DNA from: Streptomyces ureilyticus
GTDB lineage: Bacteria; Actinomycetota; Actinomycetes; Streptomycetales; Streptomycetaceae
Direction: 5' to 3'
DNA length: 58,394 bases
Assembly (NCBI RefSeq): GCF_011045025.1
Contig: NZ_JAAKZX010000037.1
Coordinates: 1 to 58,394 of the forward strand
Every line of letters begins with the position of its first letter. Within the stretch, counting starts at the first letter, position 1. Positions 8,774 through 16,826 of this stretch are shown in pieces. A model generated the notes under the pieces. It was not told the DNA's origin and made no database searches. It worked only from the letters and a program-made list of their open reading frames with translations. A program made the translations under genes and the position numbers.

Positions 8774-9853
8774 ATGGGAGCGGGCAAGCGGAGCCTGACC
8801 ACGGTGACCATGGCCCTGGCCTGCGCGGCGGCCATCTTGGCCGCGCCCGGGGTGGCGTACGCGGAGCCGACACCGGGCCCGACACCACCACGGACACCGT
8901 CCTCAACACCCGCGAGCACCAAGGACCTTGAGGCGATCCGCAAGAAGCTGGACAAGCTCTACCACGACGCGGCGGTCGCCACGGACGCGTACAACGCGGC
9001 GGAGGAGAAGACCGACAAGCAGTCCGCCCAGATCGTCGAGCTGGCCCGCGCGATCGTCCAGGGCCAGGCAAAGCTGGACAAGTTGAAGGACCGGGCGGGT
9101 GCGGCGGCCCGCGCCCAGTACCGCAGCGGCGGACTGCCGCCCGAGGCGCAGCTGATGCTCAGCGGCGACCCTCAGGAGTACCTGGACGGAGCGGGCCGGG
9201 TGCGCCAGGGCGAGCGGGCGACCAAGGGCATGCTCGCCGAACTGGCCCGTACGCAGAAGGACTTGAAGCAGTACGCGAAGGACGCCTCCGCCCAGTGGCA
9301 GAAGCTGGAGGCCAACCGCAAGGCCAAGGCCGAGGCCAAGAAGAAGGTCACGAAGCAGATCGCCGCCGCCGAGAAGCTCGAGTCAGAGCTGGAGAAGGAC
9401 GAGAAGGATCGGCTCGCCGAACTGGAGCGGGAGGCCGCGGCCAAGGCTCAGACGGCCTGGCTGGATTCCGGCGTACTCGAGGACATCAAGGGCGAGGCGA
9501 CGGCGGCGGGCAAGAAGGCCGTGGAGTACGCGACGGAGCAGATGGGCAAACCGTACGAATGGGGCGCCGAGGGCCCGAAGACGTACGACTGCTCCGGTCT
9601 GACCTCGCAGGCGTGGGCGGCGGCCGGCCAGGCGATCCCGCGTACATCGCAGGAGCAGTGGAAGCAGCTCGACCGCGTCGACATCAAGGACATGCGCCCG
9701 GGCGACCTCATCATCTACAACTCCGACGCCAGCCATGTGGCGATGTACATAGGCGACGGCGCGATGATCCACGCCCCCCGGCCGGGGCGGACTGTGACGA
9801 TGGCGGGGGCTGGGTCCATGCCGATCCTGGGGGTTGTGCGTCCGGCTGCGTGA
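8774..9853 (+). CDS. secreted NlpC/P60 peptidoglycan endopeptidase with coiled coil
   Basis: A 359-residue exported hydrolase. An N-terminal signal peptide (about 1-30, ending PGVAYAEP) is followed by a Pro/Thr linker and a long Lys/Glu/Ala coiled coil (about 48-235). The C-terminal NlpC/P60 domain (about 247-359) has catalytic Cys in YDCSGLTSQAW and catalytic His in SDASHVAMYIGDG. It cleaves peptide stems of peptidoglycan, and the coiled coil resembles the regulatory region of RipA/PcsB-type enzymes. ATG 8774 follows a GGGAGCGGAG ribosome binding site. Its stop codon sits in a tandem repeat (9846-9896). Confidence 0.92.
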   Translation: MGAGKRSLTTVTMALACAAAILAAPGVAYAEPTPGPTPPRTPSSTPASTKDLEAIRKKLDKLYHDAAVATDAYNAAEEKTDKQSAQIVELARAIVQGQAKLDKLKDRAGAAARAQYRSGGLPPEAQLMLSGDPQEYLDGAGRVRQGERATKGMLAELARTQKDLKQYAKDASAQWQKLEANRKAKAEAKKKVTKQIAAAEKLESELEKDEKDRLAELEREAAAKAQTAWLDSGVLEDIKGEATAAGKKAVEYATEQMGKPYEWGAEGPKTYDCSGLTSQAWAAAGQAIPRTSQEQWKQLDRVDIKDMRPGDLIIYNSDASHVAMYIGDGAMIHAPRPGRTVTMAGAGSMPILGVVRPAA

Positions 9854-9896
9854 GGGACGTGTCTGCATGAGTGACGTGGCTGCGTGAGGGACGTGA
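9846..9896. repeat. three 17-base tandem repeats spanning the NlpC/P60 stop codon
   Basis: Units at 9846-9862, 9863-9879 and 9880-9896 each read CTGCRTGAGKGACGTG plus one base. The first and third agree over 16 bases and the middle one has two changes. The TGA of the upstream gene (9851-9853) lies in the first unit, so each duplication added a further copy of the gene end. Confidence 0.9.
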
Positions 9897-10221
9897 GGGA
9901 GTCCGGACGATGACCTGCCCTGACCACCATCCCCCTGCCGCAGTTTCCAACCCCTCACGCAACCCCTGACAAGTGACGCGCCCCACGTGACGTGCAGCAC
10001 GTTCCGGGACCCCGATCAACCCCGGCGACGTGACGTTCGTCATCATCTGGAGAGCCGCCCGATGTCCAAATCCGTTAGGGGATGCGGCATATGACGGGGG
10101 CCGTTTTACGTACCGATCGCTTTACGCCATTCCTTTGTGGCCACAGCTGACGCTATGGTCCCCGTCGGTGGGCTAGACCTTGTCCCACCGTGCCCTCGGG
10201 GGGAGGGAAGGAACGAAGACG
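9897..10221. other. intergenic region upstream of the PP2C response regulator
   Basis: No gene is seen. The region presumably contains the promoter of the phosphatase gene. A TATGGT at 10154-10159 could be a -10 box, but I find no -35 at good spacing. The ribosome binding site GGAGGGAAGGAAC immediately precedes the gene. Confidence 0.4.
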
Positions 10222-11562
10222 ATGCCCGTACCCGTACCGCGGCAGAGAGCGATCCCGGCCGTGGAAGGTGGTCAGGCTCGCGCCGCCTCCAGAATCGGCG
10301 CCACGGCCGGCACCGCGTCCGCACCGGGCGCCTCGGCCGCTCAGGCGCCGTCCTCGGCCACGCGTAACGCCGGCGATCCGGTCGGCAGCACCTCGCTGAC
10401 GCTGCTCGTGATCGAGGACGACCCGGCCGGTTCGCTGAGCGTGCCCGAGCTGCTCGACTCGGCCGGCAAGCCGATCCGGGTCCGTACCGCCCGCAACCTC
10501 ACCGAGGCCGAGCGGCTGCTCACCGACGACGTCCACTGCATCCTGCTCGACCTCGCGCTGCCGGCGCCCGGCCGGGCCGTCGACGGCGACGACGAGCTGG
10601 CCCCGCTCCAGCACGTACTGCGGCTCGCGCCCCGGCACGCCGTCCTCGCGCTCACCGCGTCCGGGGACGCCGAACGCGGCGCTGAGGCGGTGCGCGTCGG
10701 CGCCCAGGACTACCTCTTCCGCGATGAGCTGGACGGCCGGCTGCTCAGCCGCGCGATCCGGTACGCGGTGGAACGCAAGCGGTCGGACACCGCCGAGCGG
10801 AAGCTCGCCGAGGGCCGGGTGCGCGCCCAGGAGAACCGCCGGCTGCATCGCGGCCTGCTACCCACGCCGCTCCTGGAGGGCTCCTCACTGCGGTTCGCCG
10901 CGCGCTACCGGCCCGGCCGCTCGCGCGCACTGCTCGGCGGCGACTTCTACGACACCGTGCGCACCCCGGACGGCACCGTGCACGCCATGATCGGCGACGT
11001 CTGCGGGCACGGCCCCGACGAGGCGGCGCTCGGCGTGGAGCTGCGCATCGCCTGGCGCGCGCTCACGCTGGCCGGCCTGTGCGGCGACGAACTGCTCGGC
11101 ACGCTCCAGCAGGTCCTGGAGCACGAGCGCGACAGCGACGAGATCTTCGCGACGCTCTGCACGGTGGACATCGCACCGGACGGCCGCCGCGCCGGCCTGT
11201 GCCTGGCCGGACACCCCACCCCGCTGATCGCCCGCTCCGGCCACGTCGCCGAACTGCTCCCGTACGAGAGCGGCGGCCCGGCCCTCGGCCTGCTGCCGAA
11301 CGCCCGCTGGCCGCGCCGGCAGGTGGAGTTGGGCGGCGCATGGAGCCTGATGCTCTATACGGACGGCCTGATAGAGGGCCGGATCGGCGCGGGCAAGGAA
11401 CGACTCGGCCAAGAGGGAATGGTCGACATGGTCCGCCGCCAACTGGCCAAGAACCTGAGCGGCGAGGAACTCCTGACAGCGGCCGTGAACGAGGTCCGCG
11501 ACCTCAACGGCGGGGAGCTGACGGACGACGTGGCGGTGCTGCTGCTGGAACGCCGACCGTAA
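10222..11562 (+). CDS. response regulator-PP2C (RsbU-type) serine phosphatase
   Basis: A 446-residue protein. An N-terminal receiver domain (about 55-180) has acidic pair EDD after LLVIE, phospho-acceptor Asp in CILLDLALPAPG and Lys replaced near FRDELDG. A short helical linker with ERKLAEGRVRAQ leads to a PP2C/SpoIIE phosphatase domain (about 215-445) with metal-binding LLGGDFYDTV, MIGDVCGHGPDEAA, LTAGHP-type ALCLAGHPTPLI and ELTDDVAVLLLE. Such proteins dephosphorylate anti-anti-sigma factors in response to a kinase. ATG 10222 has a good ribosome binding site. No cognate kinase or sigma partner is adjacent. Confidence 0.9.
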   Translation: MPVPVPRQRAIPAVEGGQARAASRIGATAGTASAPGASAAQAPSSATRNAGDPVGSTSLTLLVIEDDPAGSLSVPELLDSAGKPIRVRTARNLTEAERLLTDDVHCILLDLALPAPGRAVDGDDELAPLQHVLRLAPRHAVLALTASGDAERGAEAVRVGAQDYLFRDELDGRLLSRAIRYAVERKRSDTAERKLAEGRVRAQENRRLHRGLLPTPLLEGSSLRFAARYRPGRSRALLGGDFYDTVRTPDGTVHAMIGDVCGHGPDEAALGVELRIAWRALTLAGLCGDELLGTLQQVLEHERDSDEIFATLCTVDIAPDGRRAGLCLAGHPTPLIARSGHVAELLPYESGGPALGLLPNARWPRRQVELGGAWSLMLYTDGLIEGRIGAGKERLGQEGMVDMVRRQLAKNLSGEELLTAAVNEVRDLNGGELTDDVAVLLLERRP

Positions 11563-11600
11563 GTCGCGTACAGCCTGGGTCGGCGCCAGCTGTGAGCCGC

Positions 11601-11716
11601 GTACGCGTGTCTCTGCGTCCGCCGTTATATAGCTCGTCGCGCGCACGCCTCAACGGCCGCCGCTATAGGGCCCGTGTACGCGCGCCTCAGCGTCCGCCGT
11701 TATAAGGCCCGTACGG
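11601..11716. repeat. three degenerate 35-41 base copies of the DUF2516 gene end
   Basis: Approximate copies at 11601-11640, 11641-11675 and 11676-11716 each contain a CGYCCGCCGYTATA-like core and CGTACG-like edges. The rightmost copy is the actual 3' end of the DUF2516 gene (coding GPYNGGR then stop). The other two are decayed downstream duplicates, now outside the gene. Confidence 0.75.
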
Positions 11717-12037
11717 ACCATCGCTGCTGCTGCCCCCGCGACGGCCGCCGCCACCGCCCAAGACCTGCTTGAGCGCGGGGCGTACGTCCACGAAGAAGAC
11801 GATCGTGGCGATGAGCCCGGCGATCTGCAGGAACAGGATCGGGACCAGCAGGTTCACGGCCACCGTGACGCCGAGGATGATCATCCAGAACATCTTGTTC
11901 TGCTTGTCCGCGGCGCGGTACGCGTCATCGCGGGCCATCGCCGCCAGCACAAGCGCCGCAACGGCGAGCACCAGCATGGCGAGGAAGAGCAGCGACATGA
12001 AGCCGCCGAATGCCGTCATCAGCACTGTGCCCACCAC
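11687..12037 (-). CDS. DUF2516-family membrane protein
   Basis: A 116-residue protein with two or three hydrophobic helices (about 10-33, 48-66, 68-88) around ARDDAYRAADKQNKMFW, a conserved DUF2516 motif. The C-terminal tail is Gly/Ser/Arg-rich (VLGGGGGRRGGSSS) and ends in GPYGPYNGGR. The GTG at 12037 is given as start, with ATG 12019 as an alternative because ribosome binding signals are weak at both. It is a conserved actinobacterial inner membrane protein of unknown role, downstream of the HBHA-like gene on the same strand but separated by a strong terminator. Confidence 0.8.
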   Translation of the reverse strand: MVGTVLMTAFGGFMSLLFLAMLVLAVAALVLAAMARDDAYRAADKQNKMFWMIILGVTVAVNLLVPILFLQIAGLIATIVFFVDVRPALKQVLGGGGGRRGGSSSDGPYGPYNGGR

Positions 12038-12079
12038 CCGATCGAGTCGTCTCTACGCCGTCACCGTACCCGGAGAACG

Positions 12080-12115
12080 CGTCGGGGACTCCGATAGTGC
12101 CCGGAGTCCCCGACG
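12080..12115. terminator. 13-bp perfect stem-loop between HBHA-like and DUF2516 genes
   Basis: CGTCGGGGACTCC at 12080-12092 is complemented perfectly by GGAGTCCCCGACG at 12103-12115 with a 10-base loop. It lies just after the HBHA-like gene on the minus strand and should end that transcript. There is no U tract, as is common in high-GC actinobacteria. Confidence 0.8.
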
Positions 12116-12159
12116 GTTCTTGCTCTGGTGAATCTCTGTTTACGCCCTACACGCCGCGC

Positions 12160-12768
12160 TTACTTGCTGGGCGGCGTCGTCTTCTTGGCCGTGGTCTTGC
12201 GGGCGGCCGGGGCCTTCTTGGCCGGGGCCGTCTTCTGCGCCGCGGCGGGCTCGGTCTTGGCCTCGGCGGGCTTCTCGTCCTTGACCTCCGCAGCCGCGGG
12301 CGCAGCCGGCTCGGGCTTCGGCTCGACCGCGACCGCGATCTCCTCGATCCCCTCGGCGGTCTCGCCGCGCCAGGTCTTCACGGTCTGCTCACCGTGCTCG
12401 GCGACCTTCTCGTAGGTCTCGCGCGCCTTCACGGCGTACTCGGCGGCCACGCCGACGCTGCGGAGGGCGAAGTCCTGAGCGGTCTCACCGATCTTCTTCA
12501 GGTCGGTGTCGAGCGTGCCGATGAACTCCGTGACCTTGCCCTGAAGGGTCTCCTGCGCCTCCTTGGCGCGGGTGGTGGCCTTCTCCTGGACGGAGTTCGG
12601 GTCGATGTGCCGGACGGCCTCGATCTTGGACGGGGCCTCGGTACGGATCTGCTCAACGATGCTGGGCACCTTCTTGGCCTGCTGGAAGGCCAGGTCGGCG
12701 GTGCCGGCGGCGAAGTAGAGCGGGGTCGGGTCGCTGAAGGTCTTGCGCAGGTCGTCGGTGATGGCCAT
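12160..12768 (-). CDS. heparin-binding hemagglutinin (HBHA)-like protein
   Basis: A 202-residue protein that is all-helical through about residue 140 (MAITDDLRKTFSDPTPLYFA, AAGTADLAFQQAKKVPSIVE). It then has an acidic stretch and a C-terminal low-complexity Lys/Ala/Pro/Thr tail (KKAPAARKTTAKKTT). The N-terminal signature and alanine/lysine tail match HBHA-like proteins of actinobacteria, which associate with surfaces or nucleic acid. In Streptomyces the function is unsettled. ATG 12768 follows GGAGGACC. The XRE regulator just upstream on the same strand is the obvious candidate controller. Confidence 0.85.
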   Translation of the reverse strand: MAITDDLRKTFSDPTPLYFAAGTADLAFQQAKKVPSIVEQIRTEAPSKIEAVRHIDPNSVQEKATTRAKEAQETLQGKVTEFIGTLDTDLKKIGETAQDFALRSVGVAAEYAVKARETYEKVAEHGEQTVKTWRGETAEGIEEIAVAVEPKPEPAAPAAAEVKDEKPAEAKTEPAAAQKTAPAKKAPAARKTTAKKTTPPSK

Positions 12769-12867
12769 GGCGATGGTCCTCCGGAAAGCTGTGAGTGAGG
12801 GTTTTATGTGGCGGTTTGTACGACGGCGTACGACCGCTACCGCGCGGTGGGGCTGCGTCGCCCCCGG

Positions 12868-13482
12868 TCAGCTCGCGGACTGCCGACCGTGCGGTGCACC
12901 GCGATCGTTCTTGCCGTGCTTGTCGTTCTTGCCGTTCTTGTTGTTCTTGTCGCTCTGGTGATCGTTGTTCTTCGTGTTCTCGTGCAGGCTGTCCTCGTCG
13001 TACGGGTCGTTCTGCTCGGCCTCGCTGCCGTCGGCCGTGCGGGCCCTGTCAACGGCGGTGACCCGACCTTCCGTTACGCCCTGAGGGTCCAGATCATCCT
13101 GAACGCCCGGAATTTCCTCGACATCCTTGATCTCGAAGCCGTTCTCCTTGCGGAACGACTCGTAGATCTGGAGCAGCACCTGCTTCTGCCGCTCACTGAG
13201 CGTCGGGTCGGCGATGATGACGGCTCGCGTCTCCACCTCGTCCCGGTCCCGCTCGGCGTCGAGGATCCCGGCCCGCACATACAGCGTCTCGGCGGAGATC
13301 CGCAGGGCCTTGGCGACCTGCTGCAAGACCTCCGCGCTCGGCTTGCGCAGCCCGCGCTCGATCTGACTCAGATACGGATTGGACACCCCGGCGGCCTCGG
13401 CAAGCTGCCGCAGGCTCAGCTGCGCATTGCGCCGCTGCTCCCGCAGATACTCACCAAGATTGCCGACGTTGAGCGTTGCCAT
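12868..13482 (-). CDS. XRE-family transcriptional regulator with Asn/Asp/Lys-rich tail
   Basis: A 204-residue protein with an N-terminal HTH (about residues 6-62: LGEYLREQRRNAQLSLRQLA, SNPYLSQIERGLRKPS). A helical segment, LSERQKQVLLQIYESFRKEN, is followed by a hydrophilic tail rich in Asn, Lys and Asp (NTKNNDHQSDKNNKNGK). ATG 13482 has AGGTGGGGG in front. It is upstream of, and parallel to, the HBHA-like gene. A perfect 10-bp inverted repeat lies 28 bases upstream of the start (13511-13534), which suggests autoregulation. The tail is unusual for a high-GC genome and probably disordered. Confidence 0.88.
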   Translation of the reverse strand: MATLNVGNLGEYLREQRRNAQLSLRQLAEAAGVSNPYLSQIERGLRKPSAEVLQQVAKALRISAETLYVRAGILDAERDRDEVETRAVIIADPTLSERQKQVLLQIYESFRKENGFEIKDVEEIPGVQDDLDPQGVTEGRVTAVDRARTADGSEAEQNDPYDEDSLHENTKNNDHQSDKNNKNGKNDKHGKNDRGAPHGRQSAS

Positions 13483-13510
13483 GCCCCCACCTTGCCGCAC
13501 CCCCGCTAAC

Positions 13511-13534
13511 TATTGCAAGCACGCGCTTGCAATA
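13511..13534. promoter_or_regulatory. perfect 10-bp inverted repeat, probable XRE operator
   Basis: TATTGCAAGC at 13511-13520 and GCTTGCAATA at 13525-13534 are perfect complements around ACGC. The site is AT-richer than its surroundings and lies 29-52 bases upstream of the XRE start. It overlaps where the promoter for that gene should be, and could also control the DHFR-like gene on the other side. Confidence 0.75.
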
Positions 13535-13690
13535 GTGCGCTACGCCACTGTGCCGGGTCGGCGGGGCCCGGCCCCGCCTGCGCCCGGAAGCCGTATGCGC
13601 GGAAACCCTGACCCCGCCCCGAGCGATGTCGAGAACTCCCACGCGGCTCCGACGTCACCTCAGGAAGGCACCCAGCGGAGGGATGAGGTC

Positions 13691-14272
13691 ATGAGCAAGA
13701 TCGTTTCAGGTATCTCGATGTCGCTGGACGGGTTCGTCGCCGGTCCGAACGTCTCCCGCGAACAGCAACTGGGCGACGGCGGCCTGCCGCTGCACCAGTG
13801 GCTGCACCAGCCGGACCCGCGCGACATCGACCTGCTGGACGAGATGCGCGCAGGGCTGGGGTCGATCCTGATGGGCCGGGTGTCGTACGACCTGGCGGAG
13901 GGCGACGGCGGCTGGGGCGACGGCGGGCCCGCCGGACCGACGCCGTGCTTCGTGCTCACCCACAAGGCACCCGGCCTGGAGACGGTACGGGCGCCGTCGG
14001 TCTTCACCTTCGTCACCGACGGCATCCACAGCGCGGTGGCCCAGGCGAAGGCGGCGGCGGGCGGCAAGGCGGTCGCCGTGCACGGCGCGAGCGCCGCTCA
14101 GCAGTGCCTCGCGGCCGGGCTGCTGGACGAGATCCAGATCCATCTGGCCCCGGTCCTGCTCGGCGGCGGCACTCGGCTGTTCGAGCACCTGGGCGGGCAG
14201 TATCGGCTGGAGCGTACGAAGGTGGTCGAGACGCCGAACGCCACCCATCTGCGGTTCAGCGTGATCCGCTGA
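13691..14272 (+). CDS. dihydrofolate-reductase-family (RibD C-terminal) protein
   Basis: A 193-residue protein of the RibD_C/DHFR-like superfamily. The N-terminus IVSGISMSLDGFVAGPN is typical. GSILMGRVSYDLAEG matches the NADPH-binding region, and AVHGASAAQQCLAAGLLDEI and HLAPVLLGGGTRLFEHLG close the fold. Members reduce pterin or pyrimidine-like substrates, but most small stand-alone actinobacterial versions are uncharacterised. ATG 13691 follows GGAGGGATGAGG. It converges on a GNAT gene, and a near-perfect 20-bp hairpin lies between them. Confidence 0.87.
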   Translation: MSKIVSGISMSLDGFVAGPNVSREQQLGDGGLPLHQWLHQPDPRDIDLLDEMRAGLGSILMGRVSYDLAEGDGGWGDGGPAGPTPCFVLTHKAPGLETVRAPSVFTFVTDGIHSAVAQAKAAAGGKAVAVHGASAAQQCLAAGLLDEIQIHLAPVLLGGGTRLFEHLGGQYRLERTKVVETPNATHLRFSVIR

Positions 14273-14388
14273 CCGGCTCCGTGTCTGCAGCGAGTGCTGC
14301 GAGCGACCGCGAGGTGCTACCGGGTTTCACTCCGGCCCCTTGAAGGGCGATTCAGCACGGTGAGGTTCCCGACGAAGCGGCCCCCAGT

Positions 14389-14439
14389 GTTCAGGTCGAG
14401 TGAGACGGACCGCCCCAGCCCGTCTCACTCAACCTGAAC
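14389..14439. terminator. 20-bp stem terminator between convergent genes
   Basis: The arms 14389-14408 and 14420-14439 pair at 19 of 20 positions (outer part GTTCAGGT/ACCTGAAC, inner part GTGAGACGG/CCGTCTCAC) around an 11-base loop. It sits between the convergent DHFR-like and GNAT genes and can stop transcription from both sides. Confidence 0.85.
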
Positions 14440-14488
14440 CACCACAAGTCACAGCTTCACGCTGGTCCACCTTCACTGAGACAGGTCA

Positions 14489-15364
14489 TCAGCCGGTCGG
14501 TGTGCCGGCGTAGGTGTGGGTGCGGGTGTACGCGGTGAAGCCCATGGACTCGTAGAGCCGCTTGGGGACGGGATAGGCGGCGTCGCCGCGCGAGTAGACG
14601 ATGGCGCGGTGGCCGCCGGCGTCGGCGAAGGCGTGCAGCACCGCGGTGCAGACGGCGTGGGCGAGGCCGAGGCGGCGCTGGTCGGGGTGGGTGCCGACGG
14701 GTTCGAACTCGCCGATTCCGTTGGCGGGGTCGTACCAGCCTTGGCAGTAGGCGACGACTTCCCCGGTGGGCGAGGTCACGATGAGGTCGTGTTCGGGCCG
14801 GTAGGGCCAGGTGTCCCTCATGCGGGCGTGCCGTTCGGTGGTGATCCGGGTCGATCCGAAGGCGGCGCGGTGTGCTGCCGCCCGGCCTGCCACGTCGGCA
14901 TGGTCGCGCTGGGGGCGGATCGAGTAACCGTCCGGCAGGAGCGGGATGTCCGGCAGGTCGGTGAGGGGGCGGCCCAGGCAGGTCATGAACGGGCCGTCGG
15001 TGGTCTGTGTGTATCCGCGCTGTTCCAGGGCCTTGACCAGGTGGGGTTCGGTCTCGGTGACGTCGATGGTCAGCGGGCCTGATGCCGTGTGTTCGGCCCA
15101 GGCGAGGACCTCGTGAGCCAGTTCCGGGTGCTCCGGGTCGACCTGGAGCATCAAGGTGTCGGGCAGTTCCAACCAGCCCCAGGCCAGCGTCTGTTCGTCC
15201 TGGCTCCAGACGGCTGTCGGGCACTGGTCGGCGCGGTCGAGGGCCAGGCACCAGTTCCATGTGAGGTCGCCGATGTGGTGGTAGCCGGCTGCCGGAAAGG
15301 TGCGGGTGGCCAGGCTCTGCATGGCGCGCAGTGCCTCGGGCCCGGCGTGCTCATGTCGTCGCAT
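14489..15364 (-). CDS. GNAT acetyltransferase, probably two tandem GNAT domains
   Basis: A 291-residue protein. The C-terminal half (about 145-291) has the acetyl-CoA loop in GTHPDQRRLGLAHAVCTAVL and the late GNAT strand RLYESMGFTAYTRTHTY. The N-terminal half (AMQSLATRTFPAAGYHHIGD, then LTIDVTETEPHLVKALEQRG) looks like a degenerate second GNAT fold. ATG 15364 is chosen, because the twelve upstream residues lack a ribosome binding site. The target amine is unknown. It is monocistronic. Confidence 0.85.
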   Translation of the reverse strand: MRRHEHAGPEALRAMQSLATRTFPAAGYHHIGDLTWNWCLALDRADQCPTAVWSQDEQTLAWGWLELPDTLMLQVDPEHPELAHEVLAWAEHTASGPLTIDVTETEPHLVKALEQRGYTQTTDGPFMTCLGRPLTDLPDIPLLPDGYSIRPQRDHADVAGRAAAHRAAFGSTRITTERHARMRDTWPYRPEHDLIVTSPTGEVVAYCQGWYDPANGIGEFEPVGTHPDQRRLGLAHAVCTAVLHAFADAGGHRAIVYSRGDAAYPVPKRLYESMGFTAYTRTHTYAGTPTG

Positions 15365-15476
15365 GGCGCCATGCTGTCCAACCCGTTTTTGATCAAGCAA
15401 CGGAGTATCGGTGCCAAGGCCCGTGGTCGCAGGTCACTCACCGAGGACGCGTCGGGTACAGCGACTTCCCTCTAGT

Positions 15477-15488
15477 CCGACCGGTCGG
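15477..15488. promoter_or_regulatory. 12-bp palindrome upstream of serine hydrolase gene
   Basis: CCGACCGGTCGG is a perfect palindrome 65 bases upstream of the serine hydrolase start, near a TAG-containing promoter-like stretch. It could be a TetR-type operator. No regulator gene is adjacent, so this is only a candidate. Confidence 0.35.
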
Positions 15489-15552
15489 TATGTTCAGGGA
15501 AGCCGGGGCCGCCCTTCCGCGCCCGGTGTTCCCGGCGGACGACGGAGGACCC

Positions 15553-16707
15553 ATGTCCCAGGTTCAGGGCCACTGCGAGACCCGTTTCGAGGCGGTGCGC
15601 GTCGCGTTCGAGGAGAACTTCCGGGACCGCGACGAGCTGGGCGCGGCCGTGACCGTCACGGTGGGCGGCGAGACCGTGGTTGACCTGTGGGGCGGCTGGG
15701 CGGATGCGGCGCGGACGCGTGCCTGGGAGCGGGACACGCTGGTCAACGTGTGGTCGACCACGAAGGGGCCGACGGCGCTGTGCGCGCACATCCTGGCCGA
15801 CCGCGGGCTGCTCGACCTCGAAGCGCCGGTGGCCGCGTACTGGCCGGAGTTCGCGGCGGCGGGCAAGGAGTCGGTGCTCGTAGGGCATCTGCTGTCGCAC
15901 CGGGCGGGCCTCGCCGGGCTGCGTGAGCCGCACTCGCTGGAGCAGCTCTACGACTGGGAGCTGACCACGAAGCGCCTTGCGGCGACGGAGCCATGGTGGG
16001 AGCCGGGCACGGTCTCGGGTTATCACGCGCTGACGTACGGCTTCCTGGTCGGTGAAGTGGTGCGGCGCGTCTCGGGGCTGCTGCCGGGCGCGTTCCTGGA
16101 GCGGGAGGTGACCGGTCCGCTCGCCATCGACTTCAGCGTGGGACTGCCGGAGAAGGAGGCCGGGCGCACGGCCGAGCTGGTGCATCCGCCGGCCGCCTCG
16201 TCGAGTGAACAGGCGGCGATCTTCAGCCAGTTGGCGCCCGTGGCGCTGGCCGCACTGGCCAATCCCCTGGCGGGCGCGACCGAGGCCAATACGGCGGCGT
16301 GGCGGGCCGCCGAGATCCCGGCCGCCAACGGGCACGGCACGGCACGGGCGGTCGCCGCGCTGTACGGAATCTTCGCCGGGCGGGGGGCGTACGGTTCGCA
16401 TCGCGTCCTCTCGCCGGAGGCTGCTGAGCGGGTCCGTGAAGGACAGGGCGTCTGCCGCGATCTGGTGCTCGGTGCCGGCTTCGAAAGCGAGACGGAGATC
16501 GGCCTCGGCCTCTGGCTCAGTGGCGCCAACAACTCCTACGGTCCGAATCCGAGGGCTTTCGGGCACGACGGATTCGGCGGCTCCTGCGGTCTCGCTGATC
16601 CGGAGGCAGGCGTCTCGCTGGGCTACGTCATGAACCGCATGGGGCCGCACATCGCCGACGACCCTCGGAAGATGGCGCTCATCGACGCCCTCTACAGCGT
16701 GCTCTGA
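15553..16707 (+). CDS. beta-lactamase-family serine hydrolase (class C / family VIII esterase type)
   Basis: A 384-residue cytoplasmic protein of the serine beta-lactamase-like superfamily. The SxxK nucleophile motif is STTKG near residue 74, the tyrosine motif is in SGYHALTYGFLVGEVVRRVS, and GHDGFGGSCGLADPE near the C-terminus corresponds to the third motif region. There is no signal peptide, so it is an esterase or amidase rather than a secreted beta-lactamase. ATG 15553 follows GGAGGACC. The substrate is unknown. Confidence 0.9.
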   Translation: MSQVQGHCETRFEAVRVAFEENFRDRDELGAAVTVTVGGETVVDLWGGWADAARTRAWERDTLVNVWSTTKGPTALCAHILADRGLLDLEAPVAAYWPEFAAAGKESVLVGHLLSHRAGLAGLREPHSLEQLYDWELTTKRLAATEPWWEPGTVSGYHALTYGFLVGEVVRRVSGLLPGAFLEREVTGPLAIDFSVGLPEKEAGRTAELVHPPAASSSEQAAIFSQLAPVALAALANPLAGATEANTAAWRAAEIPAANGHGTARAVAALYGIFAGRGAYGSHRVLSPEAAERVREGQGVCRDLVLGAGFESETEIGLGLWLSGANNSYGPNPRAFGHDGFGGSCGLADPEAGVSLGYVMNRMGPHIADDPRKMALIDALYSVL

Positions 16708-16826
16708 GCGGCAGGGACACGCCGGCTGCGGGGTGGCGGGTCACGCGGCCCCATGACGGTGGTTGCCGAGGCGACAAGCCCAAAACCGGTGGAGCCGTCG
16801 GAGCATGTGTCCGTACCGTCCGTGGA

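Noticed and set aside
10135..10159. Promoter with TTGTGG and TATGGT for the PP2C gene
   Set aside because: The spacing is only 13 bases, too short for a normal sigma-70 promoter.
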